Positions 23,833 to 34,200 of a DNA stretch of 64,000 nt are shown here, in pieces. Source of the DNA: Gibbula magus (lineage: Eukaryota > Mollusca > Gastropoda > Trochida > Trochidae); the NCBI GenBank assembly GCA_936450465.1, contig OW388296.1:34576086-34640085 (forward strand), written 5' to 3'. A program made the position numbers and the translations under genes. The notes beneath the pieces were generated by a model. The model saw only the letters and a program-made list of their open reading frames with translations. It was not told the origin of the DNA and searched no databases. Positions within the stretch are counted from its first letter, which is position 1, and every line of letters starts with the position of its first letter.

Positions 23833-24713
23833 TCAAAATGTGATTTAAATATTAGTTTTTAAATATAGATCGTTAGAATGACGTAATATCAGTTCGAATT
23901 AAGTTCAATATACCGTCGAATCACGTCAATCACACATATTTTCACTGTGGTAAGAAAGTTATAGTTCACTAAAATCTCAATCATTATTTCATTACTCATT
24001 ACATACTAGCGGTCATATCTGCTTTTTTATAATATCATGTTTATCTCATCGAGTGCGCTATTTGTCAACAACTGACAGATATTTTATTTATCATATGTAA
24101 AGAGTGCAGATTTGTGTATTTCATGTATCTGAATGTAACACAGCTCTGTCCAGTTTACTCGTGAGAAATGGGTCATGCAGTAACACAGGTCACAGGGTCA
24201 CATCTGTTGCACTCATCAGCCTCATGTCAGCTGGCCCTTCGGGATGGCTGGGGGATAACCTGGTCACCATAGACCAATCACAGTGTATTCACGTGACTAA
24301 AACATGCAGCACTTTGGAGGAAAGACAATACTGGCGCCAAATCTGCTAGTGCAGTTGATCAACACCATTTTCGTTTTCGACGCCGTATATGATATCATTT
24401 AGGTAAGAATTTATTTCCTCATTGTCTATCTCTTTAAATTTTTCTCGTTTACTTCAGAATGCTATAAGGCATCTACTAACACCAACAGGAATACGCCTTC
24501 AGTCGTAGTCGTTAGTAGACCTAGCCATTTCTTTTACTTAATGGTGTATGTAAATATTTGTGGAGCGAATCTCTAAGTCCAGTGTGTAATTGAACGATTA
24601 CTTACGACCGTATACATCATTACTAATATCATATTAACCTATGACCTATATTATAATAACATGCTATTTTGAATGAAGACAAAGGTTCAATTTTGCTATT
24701 GTATTGTTTATAG

Positions 24714-25742
24714 CTCCGGTTGCTAACGACTTTGGAGGCGATTGTGTTCGCCGCGTGATGAAGAAACTGGGGACAAATCACCTGATGTCGGCAAGCTGCT
24801 TAAAAGGTAAAAGAAAAGATTTCCAAACTACACATTTAATGTCTTCACGATTACTTATGACCCATTAGCTTTATGACAATTCAATTGACACAATATATGG
24901 AAAATAGATATCGCTTGATGTCATGCAATTGATATCTAATATGATTGCCAATTCATAAAAATAATTATCTTACGGTTCTGCTTGTTTTTCCCAAATCCAA
25001 TTCAATTATTTCATCATATATGTATAACCTTAGTTAAATGTATAAAGTTTTTTGGTTTACGTTTTTTGAAGGCAATAACTTTCATCATAAAAAGCAATAT
25101 ACTTGTGTTTTCAAACTCATAGTTTTTTATTCCTGTTTTAACATTAAGACATGTTGATTTTTTTCAGAAGCCTACATGAAAAACATGACTGCAAAGGAAG
25201 TGATGTCGAGGGGGAAGTTTCGGAAAGCTTAATACATGCTCCATCTAAACATGCCGGGCCTCGATTTCACCAGGTAACTTTTTTTTGTCGTACTATTTTT
25301 GCAATAATTTACACGATCATACCTCCCTGTAACATTCATAGTTATAACATTATTCAATTAAACCTCTGTTGTTTATTTATCATGCTCAAACGTTAGTTAA
25401 ATAAGTGCTACATTGTTGTAATGAGGTATCGCCTTAAATTAAGTTAATGTTATATAAAATAATAAAATAATACAAAATTTGTGTATGAGAAAGAAGAATT
25501 ATTATATAAACGTAGATGCATACTTACATCAATATGCTTGCTACAGGATATTACTGATTTCCCTTACCTCTTTCGTTTTAAAAAATTCAATGTTTATAAA
25601 TGTGTATTATTTGTTTGCAGAGAGCAGCATCCAACAAGGAAACAAGCTCACGAAGCGAGAAATAAACCAAAGACAAGGAAACAAACTAATGGACAAGGAA
25701 ACAAGCTAATGGACAAGGGAACAAGATAATGGACAGGGAAAC
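24714..25742 (+). other. candidate spliced gene segment (three exons) inside the large element
   Basis: Three segments have exon borders: 24714-24806 (acceptor TTTATAG, donor AAAG|GTAAAA), 25168-25273 (acceptor TTTTTTCAG, donor CCAG|GTAACT) and from 25621 (acceptor TTTGCAG). Exon A is open in one frame only: PVANDFGGDCVRRVMKKLGT then NHLMSASCLK. Joined to exon B it continues EAYMKNMTAKEVMSRGKFRK and then Ala and a TAA stop. Exon B is also fully open in another frame (SLHEKHDCKGSDVEGEVSES...), which would continue into exon C as RAASNKETSSRSEK and a stop. The GG-x-CVRRVMKKL pattern faintly recalls short C-terminal helical domains such as DUF4806/BEN types. No confident family match is made. 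A possible upstream donor lies at 24401 (TTTAG|GTAAGA). Confidence 0.35.
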
Positions 25743-25752
25743 AAGCTAATCG
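25652..25752. repeat. 18-19-bp minisatellite in candidate exon C
   Basis: GGAAACAAGCTAATGGACAA-type units repeat about five times with small changes. Confidence 0.75.
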
Positions 25753-26131
25753 GAGGAAAAAGCTAACTTTTTAAGTTCAATCAAATTAAAAGTATAATCA
25801 CAGTTTCATCTCTCTGTTATCTTTGTGTTCTCGAACTTATAGACAAGAACACTGAAAACATAGCTTTTCATACTGTCATGCATGTTCAATCATTCAGTGA
25901 AGAACATTATCACAAATGACAAACGATTTTACCATTTAAAAATGAAATGCCTTATAATAAGCAGTCTGTCAACTCAAAATTCATGTTACTAGTTGGCAAA
26001 ATTAGAAAGCACTATTTCATAATATGTTTTTTATAACTTATTTTATAGCGGTGGTTAACTTAAAGAAATATTACTAAATGTTTTTGACAATATGAGTTGA
26101 TAGACTGTTTATGTACATCGTCTGAATTGGG

Positions 26132-26875
26132 GAGTCTACAAATGGAATCTGTAAGGACGTTATTGCAACGTCGTAAAGCGTTTGAGAGACAACAAAACTA
26201 CGTGAGAAAGACGGCATTTTCGTGTTCTCACATCATCGTATGTAAGTAGAAAAACAACGTTGTAGCAACCATTTCTGGGTGTCTACAGATTGACGTTGTG
26301 ACAACGTCAGGATCAACGTAAACATAGACGTCGTTACAACGTTCTCACAACGTAGTAATTACGTAGAAAATCAACGTTGTAGCAACCTGTTTGGGAGTCT
26401 ACAAACTGACGTTGTCACAACGTCAGGATCTACGTAGGGACAACGTAAAAATAGACGTCGTTACAACGTCCTCACAACGTCGTAATTACGTAGCAACACA
26501 ACGTTGTGGCAACTTTTCTGAGAGTCTACAGAATGACGTTGTGACAACGTCAGAATCTACGTAAGGACAATGAAACATAGACGTCGTTACAACGTTCTCA
26601 CAACGTAGTAATTACGTAGAAAATCAACGTTGTAGCAACCTGTTTGGGAGTCTACAAACTGACGTTGTCACAACGTCAGGATCTACTTAAGGACAACGTA
26701 AATATAGACGTCGTTACAACGTCCTCACAACGTAGTAATTACGTAGAAAATCAACGTTGTAGCAACCTGTTTGGGAGTCTACAAACTGACGTTGTCACAA
26801 CGTCAGGATCTACGTAAGGACAACGTAAAGCTGACGTTGTCACAACGTTATCACTACGTAGATTTGTTAGCTGGG
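26132..26875. repeat. 116-127-bp tandem repeat array, right subterminal
   Basis: GTCTACA anchors occur at 26281, 26397, 26524, 26650 and 26777, with a diverged one at 26132. Units carry TGACGTTGTCACAACGTCA, ATAGACGTCGTTACAACGT and TAATTACGTAGAAAATCAAC. The palindromic core is shared with the left array, but unit length and flanks differ. Confidence 0.93.
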
Positions 26876-27071
26876 TAAGCCCCGCCCCATTTTTCGTTTG
26901 TCGTTCGCCGTCGAAAAGCAGACGATGTTTTTTGCAAAGTTTGAGGCGGTCTAGTTTAATAAATCAACAACCTATTACCTATTTTTTGGGTCTCATTTTC
27001 ACATAATAGTTTGATGAACCAAATGCAGGTTAGAATTCAATAGAAAATATTTCATTTCGGCCTTCCTTTAA

Positions 27072-27475
27072 CCCTCATACATTATTGAATTGAGTTCTAC
27101 ATTTTCACCTCCAAAAACAATCGAAATCTTAAGTTGTTTTTTGGTGTGTTTTTTTGTATTCCATAGGTAGGAAATTAAACTGTCTTGTAACATAAATTTC
27201 ATTTGTGTTAATTAAAGTGCACAATTCAATGAAAATGTTCATGTATCTGCTCAGCTATATAATATCATACCTGATTGGAAATGGGACTAGCACATATGTT
27301 GAGCTTGTTTAACAAGGCAAATGTGAACACAGCTAACACATGATCACCTGAACATTATGCCATACAGTTGATAGTTAATCAACAATAGAAAGTTTTTTAA
27401 AGAATATTTTGAATCAACTGTTTTCATAACAAGGGTTGGCATCAAAACACAAATCAGTGCAAGATTTTAAATAAT
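27072..27475. other. non-coding intergenic stretch
   Basis: Between the mobile-element block and the proposed RASSF polyadenylation site. No gene, repeat or motif is recognised. Confidence 0.45.
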
Positions 27476-27481
27476 TTTATT
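27476..27481 (-). terminator. candidate RASSF polyadenylation signal
   Basis: AATAAA on the minus strand, about 3.6 kb after the RASSF stop codon. No splice-bounded coding exon separates it from the stop. Closer signals cannot be excluded, so this is a guess at the distal 3' end. Confidence 0.3.
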
Positions 27482-28013
27482 CCAAAAATCATTCTACATC
27501 AGTATTCATTCCTCAATGTGTGAGCCGTTTGTGATATAAGTACTAAACAACAATATTTTAATGGATATTTACATCTGTACAGTTTGTTTCACACAAAATC
27601 ACACCCACATGATTCAACTATCAATAAAATAAATTTGTGAAGCATTTATATTAACCCGATGTTTGCTGATTGTTAATGCTTGTGGAAGACTACAACATCA
27701 GAACAAGTAATTAACAATAATAATCTTTTTCAGTCAGTGATTTAATATTGATTTAACAAAAACTACTTTTAGCAAAAAAGCTAGGAAAGGATGGGAGAGA
27801 TGAAACGTGTTGGAAAATTATACTGATTGATAATGCAAGGGCCGTAGACTTGACAAGCTGAAATACTTCAACATTCCTGAGGCCAAACTACAGGAACTGT
27901 GCATGAAATCGAAATGATGTCATTTTCTAAAATGTTTTACTGAGATGAAGAGAATATTCCTCACCCAGCAGTTAATGTAACAGTCTAAAGAGATACATAA
28001 TGCACAGGTTTAA

Positions 28014-28363
28014 AGGGGCAGTAGCACATTTTTTCACTCGAATAAGTTGATGAAATGTATTTGAAAAATAATGTCACCAATAGTAAAACAGCCTTCTCTG
28101 TTCGCAAAATCAAGTTAAAAAATAAGTTAACATGGTTTTGTAAACCCGTGGGAATCGTTTTTGTAATTCGAAATAATAAATAGTGTTCACAATAAAATGG
28201 CCGCCATGCAAGTTTTGCTTTATACGCAACATCGTTATTACCACCACAATTGGTTTGTGTAATAAGATGTTTTACCCTCTAAAGTTAATTTAAATGACAT
28301 AAACTTTAATTATAAATGGGAAATTTGAAAAAATTCATTTTGCAAAAACGTGCTACTGCCCCT
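28014..28363. mobile_element. T2/Kolobok-like MITE, copy 1 (350 bp)
   Basis: TTAA flanks both ends (28010-28013 and 28364-28367). The TIRs are AGGGGCAGTAGCAC and GTGCTACTGCCCCT. TTAAAGGGG fits the TTAAAGGRR end known for T2/Kolobok MITEs. The interior contains AATAAAATGGCCGCCATGCA. It lies in the presumed RASSF 3' UTR, inverted relative to copy 2. Confidence 0.85.
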
Positions 28364-29238
28364 TTAATACTTCTCTTCACCATGACTCCCTAACAACGAA
28401 ACAACAATACTCTCAGACTACTTGAGATTATGCTTTATCATCCTGTGTCAAAGTGATATTTCTTGCAGTGGACATTGACCACTGGTCAACCACTGGTCAG
28501 TTTTGTACATAACTATCATAGCTAATAGCTTCCATATCCACAGTAATCAAATGTACTGAAAAAAGCTTTAGGTGTACATAGTTTTCCCCCCATAATACTG
28601 ACTCCTACTAAAATCACAATATCGTTCATTATCACTGTTTGTTTAATGACTTATAATAATCATCATCACTGGATACTTTGACTCTCCCATTATCACTGTG
28701 CTAACAACAAGTCACAAAATATACATTTAATATATATAACAAGTTTAGCATTAACACAACACTTTGGAGGGGTGTACATTCATTCAAGGGCTTCTTTGCA
28801 TTTCTGCCCTAAATCAAACTTATATCAAGGGTATTAAATCCATGATTGTGTCCCCCGAGTCTCGAAGTAAGGCACCTTGACAATAGACCCTTGAGGAAGT
28901 CGGCCCTCATATTCAGTGAAGGGAATAGATCCCATCATCTTACCAGGGTTCATCTTCGTAACACAGAGAGAACCGAATTACGCTAAGAAAATTATTTTAC
29001 ATTAACATCTTTCATATAAAGTAAAATTCGTCAATTTTATGCTACTATCTTTTTATAACATACTTCATTGATGAAAATATATAATTCTTCAATTCTCTTT
29101 TCTTTTTCATGAACAAATGCAAATACTTTAACAGACGGTTACAACCAGAAGATATATCTGTGACAACTGTGATGTGACCAAAACTTTACATCGACATCTC
29201 ACCTAGAAGAAGATTTCTTAAATTTATTCTGGTATAAC

Positions 29239-29361
29239 CTGGGCCTATATTTCTAAAGTTATCTTAGCGCCAATAAAGATTGTGGTAAGTATCTCATGTT
29301 AACAATGGCTTATGACTATCTTTGTGCTAAGAGAGCTTCATAAATCTAGGCCCTAGGGCCT
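29239..29361. mobile_element. foldback element, copy 2 of the CCAGGGCCC family
   Basis: The ends CCTGGGCCTATATTTCTAAA and CATAAATCTAGGCCCTAGGG surround TTATCTTAGCGCC and GACTATCTTTGTGCTAAGAG. It is the same design as 11499-11613, more diverged. Confidence 0.7.
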
Positions 29362-29570
29362 TTGAACAAATCACCAATGTCACCTTTAATAAATCACTAA
29401 TGTAGCCTTAGTACACTGGTAAAGGATGACGCTAAGGTTAACCTTATTGTAAAGGTTGTTATTTTTAATGACCCAGGGGATCCTTTCACAAAGCAGCCAT
29501 TACTAAGGTTAACCTTAACTCCCATACTTTAAGACTACACTAAGGTAACCTTTGTGAAGTACGTTCACCA
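29362..29570. repeat. CTAAGGTTAACCTTA-rich foldback sequence
   Basis: CTAAGGTTAACCTT occurs twice (about 29432 and 29502) and TTCACAAAG / CTTTGTGAA pair across about 29476-29556. It is probably another small foldback repeat. Confidence 0.5.
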
Positions 29571-29576
29571 CAATTG

Positions 29577-29676
29577 TCTGATCTCTCTTAGCAATAAGAC
29601 TGGCACAAGTACCATAAGTTAGCATTGACTTAAGCTATGCTTAAGCTAAGAGCTTTTAAAATGTAGGTCCTGGTAT
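29577..29676. mobile_element. foldback element, copy 3 (decayed)
   Basis: TCTCTTAGCAATAAGACTGG, ACCATAAGTTAGCATTGACT, then TTAAGCTAAGAGCTTTTAAA and GTAGGTCCTGG align with the 11499-11613 family. The left terminal arm is lost. Confidence 0.6.
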
Positions 29677-30310
29677 CATGACTAGAAAACGAGCACCAAC
29701 CAAGGTTATATGAACTATATTAGTTGTGACTGCTTTGTGACCTGCAGTTTGTGTACTGTGATGTAAGGTTGAATATTAAACTTTAAAGGTGTACCAATTC
29801 AAAGCAATAAACTTGACCTGAAAAAGATGGACACAATGTCAAAAGATGGAAGTGTGAGATCTCTTCCAATAAATAAGATATATGGTCATCAGGAATAAGT
29901 TAGAGATACAGAAAGTGTCTGGAGTAATGATGCAAAACAAGAAGCAAGACCCTGATTTATATAGCTGTGACATACAAGCAAGCTGTTGGGCAGAGCATAT
30001 AAGATGCATAATTATGCAGCGACAGACAAATCACTTGAGAAACAATGAAAATTCTGTAAGTTATTTTACAGACAAAAAGATCAGATAATCAAAACATCAG
30101 AAATTATGTTCAAGAAAATGCAAGAAGTATATTGAGTCTATTACGTAGTTGCAAAGATCACAAACTATTCTTTTTGGCAACAAACAAGAAAATTTAACAA
30201 GATTGAAATCCCAACAATATTCTGACTGGATCCGTATTAATATCACAAAGGCTGGTCTCTGTCCCATGTGGGTGAAGGCACTGGCTGTCTGTGAGCACAT
30301 TGGCCAGGAG

Positions 30311-30610
30311 TTGTACATTGCAGGTGCTTGCTTGTCCGTTACTAGTCTGTATCACGCACATTTCACTAGATCACATGTGTACATTGCAGGTGATTTTTTT
30401 TTCATGTCTGTATCATGTGCACATCACTAGGTCAGGTATTGTACATTGCAGGTGCTTGCTTGTCATCCAGATGTCTGTATACTGCACACACGTTGTGTAT
30501 AGCAGCTGCTTGCTTGTCCGTTACATGTCTGTATAATGTGTACGTGTTGCATATCTCACATGCCTGATTGTTATTTGAGTGTCTATATCGCACAAGTGTA
30601 CACTTGTCAA
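30311..30610. repeat. degenerate minisatellite, unit about 65-80 bp
   Basis: TGTACATTGCAGGTGCTTGC, TTGTCCGTTAC and ATGTCTGTAT recur four to five times with variation. It lies in the presumed RASSF 3' UTR. Confidence 0.7.
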
Positions 30611-31083
30611 TCAAATGACTAATCACGCACATATCACAAGACACGCTGCTCCTTCAACTGTATCAGGTTCAATCTCAAGGTGAATACTTTACTTCATCTT
30701 TGGAATACAGCAACATTGCACCGATACGTCTTGATTCGAAGCTTCAACTCTGACATCAGTTTATGAACCAACAGCACTTGCATGAACTTTTGATGAAGTG
30801 TCCAATATGAAAACAATGTACCCAAGTGTAACAGGAATGACTGATGGGCGAGTGAGTGTCTACAAAACACAGTCCCTTCTCACATCGAAACAGAAGGGTT
30901 ATCTCCCCTTGTGTCAAGGCTGCCTGCCCAAGTAACCTGCCCTGTGTTCCAGACCTCTATCAATAACATAAAGTGTGCTTTGTCCCGAATGAGTGAGTGA
31001 GCATTATTGAACACGTGGCAGGACCCGGCTGCCGGACAAGGGGAGGTGAACGTAGGGTTGAGGGAGAGGGTGAGGGGGTGGTG

Positions 31084-31257
31084 TCAGGAGGGTGAGTCTG
31101 CCCCACCCCTTCTCTCCTTACGCAGCTCCTTGAGACGCTGGTTGATGATGCGCTTCATGACCTTGTACTTGTAGTGCAGCTGACTGACGTACTCCTCTTC
31201 CTCCCGGTCCAACACCTTCAGGAAGTTCTGTAGCTCCGGCCGACTGAAGCCCTCCCA
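31084..31257 (-). CDS. RASSF last coding exon (SARAH domain)
   Basis: The exon encodes WEGFSRPELQNFLKVLDREE, then EEYVSQLHYKYKVMKRIINQ, a basic helix KELRKERR and a stop. The acceptor is GTTGCAG. The WEGFS-PEL-NFL start matches the SARAH signature of RASSF1/5. Confidence 0.94.
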   Translation of the reverse strand, partial: WEGFSRPELQNFLKVLDREEEEYVSQLHYKYKVMKRIINQRLKELRKERRGGADSPS

Positions 31258-34200
31258 CTGCAACGTACAAGCATGAATGAGAGGCAGGACATAACATTAT
31301 GTATTATACACTGTTTAAAGGGGCAGTAGCACGTTTTTTGCAAATTTTATTTTTTCAAATTTCCCATTTATAATGATAGTTTATATCATTCATATTTACT
31401 TTAGAGGGTTAAACATCTTATAACACAAACCAATTATCGGTAGTGGTAATAACGATGTTGTTTATAAAGCAAAAATTGCATGGCGGCCATTTTATTGTGA
31501 ACACAATTCATTATTTCTAATGACAAAAAACGTTTCCCATGGCTTAACAGAACCATGTGCACTCATATTTAGCTTGATTTTCTGAAGAGGGAAGGGTGTT
31601 TTACTGTTGGTGACATTATTTTTCAATTACATTTCATCGACTTATTTCACCAGAAAAACGTGCTACTGCCCCTTTAAAAGCAGCAGACAGCTTTATGATA
31701 GCAAAGTAGTTCACTTCAATTACTTCTTGTTCAAGTTTCAAGTTTTATGCCATATTCATTTCTTTTCTCTTTTAGGTCTTTTGTGTTTTACGTGTCCATG
31801 CAGATTATAGTTACATGAAGAACCCCTCATTAATAAGTGACATCCCCCCCCCCCCCCCCAAATCTTGGATTTGCCTACAATTAAAGTTACATGCAGATTA
31901 AAGTTGAGTAAGACTAGCACATGCTTCTGGATTGAGATACGTACAACAATCTCGCCGGTCTCGTTCTCCTGGAGGACCAGTCTGAAGGTGGACGAGCTCT
32001 TCACGTCCCACGTTAACACCGTCTGCAGCGGGAACTCCTTGTCTGCCACCCGCTTCAACTTCACTGCAACAGTGGGTCATATACATCACCTCCAGCAAAC
32101 TATCTCTTGATAATGCATTATAGCTTCAGGCTGATAACTATCATATTCATCATCAAAGTTATCATAAAAGATCAATACTGTACTAATAATATTTCAGTGA
32201 ACAAATCAACAGTTTATAACTTCAATAAGAAGAGATTGTTTAAATACTGTTAGATAAATTGGAATTATCTCCCTTTACATATATGATTATTCAACAATCT
32301 GTTGCTCACTCACATAGTTTGTTTTTGGAGAACTCCTGTTCGTACAAGGCAAACTTGCGCGGGTGGTCGAGGATGTGGAACTTCTTGAGTAGAGACGCTA
32401 TAACCTCCTTGGTTGTTGTTGTGCTGCAAATACAATATTCATAAACTCACGGGCTCACAGGGAGGATGTTACAATACTGCCTTATATTCAAGGTGTGGCG
32501 ATGTAATGCAACAATCAGACAGCCCTATACACTCATAGAATCCTATAATTGAAATGTCCCTAACATTTCTGCCCAATACATATCCATATCCAAGTCAACT
32601 GATGTGATTTATCAGGATTTTCATAAAACAATTGCATTCATATCATTTAAAAAATTTTTTTTTCAAAAGAATGGATTTGGTACAAGTTACCCAACTTAGT
32701 GAAAACCTCTCCTTGTATCTTCATCAACCTAAGTCATTATTATCAAATTATTAAATCCTAACATTTTATTAATTGTCTACGACACCAAAACAGCAATTCC
32801 TTCTATGCATGAGATACAGTAACAATTTGAAACATGTAAAGCTGTATCCCTGCAAGCCTTACTCACCTCTCCACGTGTATGGACTTGATAGTGTCACGCG
32901 GCATGTAGAACGCGATGGATTGAGTGTTCTGTTCCACAATGTGTTCCCTGGTGAGCAGATCGTAGATGGACGGGGGTCGCATGCTCAGCGACATTGTGAT
33001 TGGGCGCACAAAGTTGAGTGTGACCTTGATGAAACCCTGGAATGCTTTTCCGTGATCCTCCTGCAATCATCAGTTTCTCATGTAGAAACATGTCTACTGA
33101 ACTGGTCACTTACATGAGAAATAGCCATACAAAGAGGAGATTGAATTTTTCAAAAGCATCAAGATACAAAGTCCATGTTGGAAAAGAATTTTGGGGCCAA
33201 TCTAAAATCATGGAAATTATCAGATCCACTTCCAATCCCAGTATTTAAGATTTCCTTTTTAAGATCTGAATTCTGACTTTGTCAGACCAAAAGATTTTAA
33301 AAGATGTTGGTTCCTTACCTGGCATACAACCAGGAGGTAAAATCTATTTGGAAATAATTTGCCAGTAACGATAAAATAACATTTCTTATCCTTCTTCTCC
33401 GTTTCCTGCCCCGACTCACCAGCAACTCGAACTCAGACCCTGGGACCAGATGGTTAAACTCTGCGATCTTCTTCCTCAACTCATCACGATTCAGCGTGCC
33501 CTGACTCGAAACTTTGGGCAGCTTCTCGTCTGGGATAGTCCCCGACCGGTACCCGCTATCTGTCTCATCCTTCTCCTGCAATACAAGGGGGGTTACTCTC
33601 GTTAGTTGTGTACTCAAGACAGCAATGTTATAAAGCTAGTTGCTCATCATCGAATCACCTCCTAAACTACTAACAGTGACAAACATGTGGTTAGCTTTAA
33701 TGAATTGAATACATTACGATCTTAGTAAAAAGGGAGATAACTCAGATTGCCCTGAACATGCACGGTTGCATGGCCATTTGGCAGCTCAATTATCTAAAAT
33801 TTGTCGACTGATTTTACAAGTTTGATCCAAGTGAGAAAAGGGCACTTATAAGGAGGATCAAATGAAACACGAAGATCAAAATTTTACACTTGTAAAACTT
33901 CAAATTGTATTCAGTATTTCTCCTAAGATCAAACAGTATACATAATAAACCAGCTTAAAAGAGCAATTCAAAGGTAAAATTAAAGAAAAGTCCAACCAGT
34001 CCAACCAAAAGTTACTAGACTGTCAGACGTTCCTTATTTCATACACAACATCTAATGAAGAATACATACCAAAGGAAAATTCACCAATCACACATGGGTT
34101 ATTAGAATACTGAAATTTACCCTACATTTAAAATAATTCTGCTTCAAACTGTTTTTTCCCTCCTTCGATTACAACAAACGTTTGAGATTGAGAGAATAAA

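Larger units (their letters stand above)
17203..26875. mobile_element. 9.67-kb TIR element with asymmetric subterminal arrays
   Basis: The left end is CCCAGCTAACA and the right end its exact reverse complement TGTTAGCTGGG. TA flanks both sides (17201-17202 and 26876-26877). Inside the left end lies an array of 295-bp units, with two outlying decayed copies. Inside the right end lies an array of 116-127-bp units. Both arrays are built from ACGTTGTGACAACGT-type palindromes and TACGTA motifs. The roughly 5-kb middle holds a (TA)n run and candidate exons at 24714-25742. The superfamily is not assigned: the left end can be read CACTACCCAGC, but the right end does not preserve CACTA. Dyad-rich subterminal repeats usually serve as transposase binding sites; that role here is inference. 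Confidence 0.7.
14973..27071. mobile_element. possible TTAA-flanked host element around the 9.67-kb insertion
   Basis: The left end reads TTAAAGGTTAGATGAAATG and the right end, on the minus strand, TTAAAGGAAGGCCGAAATG, matching at about 13 of 19 positions. Further in, both sides carry a GACCC block followed by an AT-rich stretch and a GCGGGG-type block. This fits divergent TIRs of an element using TTAA targets (Kolobok or piggyBac type). Without the nested 17203-26875 insertion it would be about 2.4 kb. No transposase is recognised. Confidence 0.35.

Noticed and set aside
23638..23862. 74-residue ORF with long Tyr-Ile run
   Set aside because: It is the translation of a TA microsatellite.
17199..26880. 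CACTA/EnSpm assignment of the large element
   Set aside because: The left edge reads CACTACCCAGC, but the right edge reads CTTACCCAGC on the other strand, so CACTA is not shared. TA-flanked CCCAGC ends explain both sides better.
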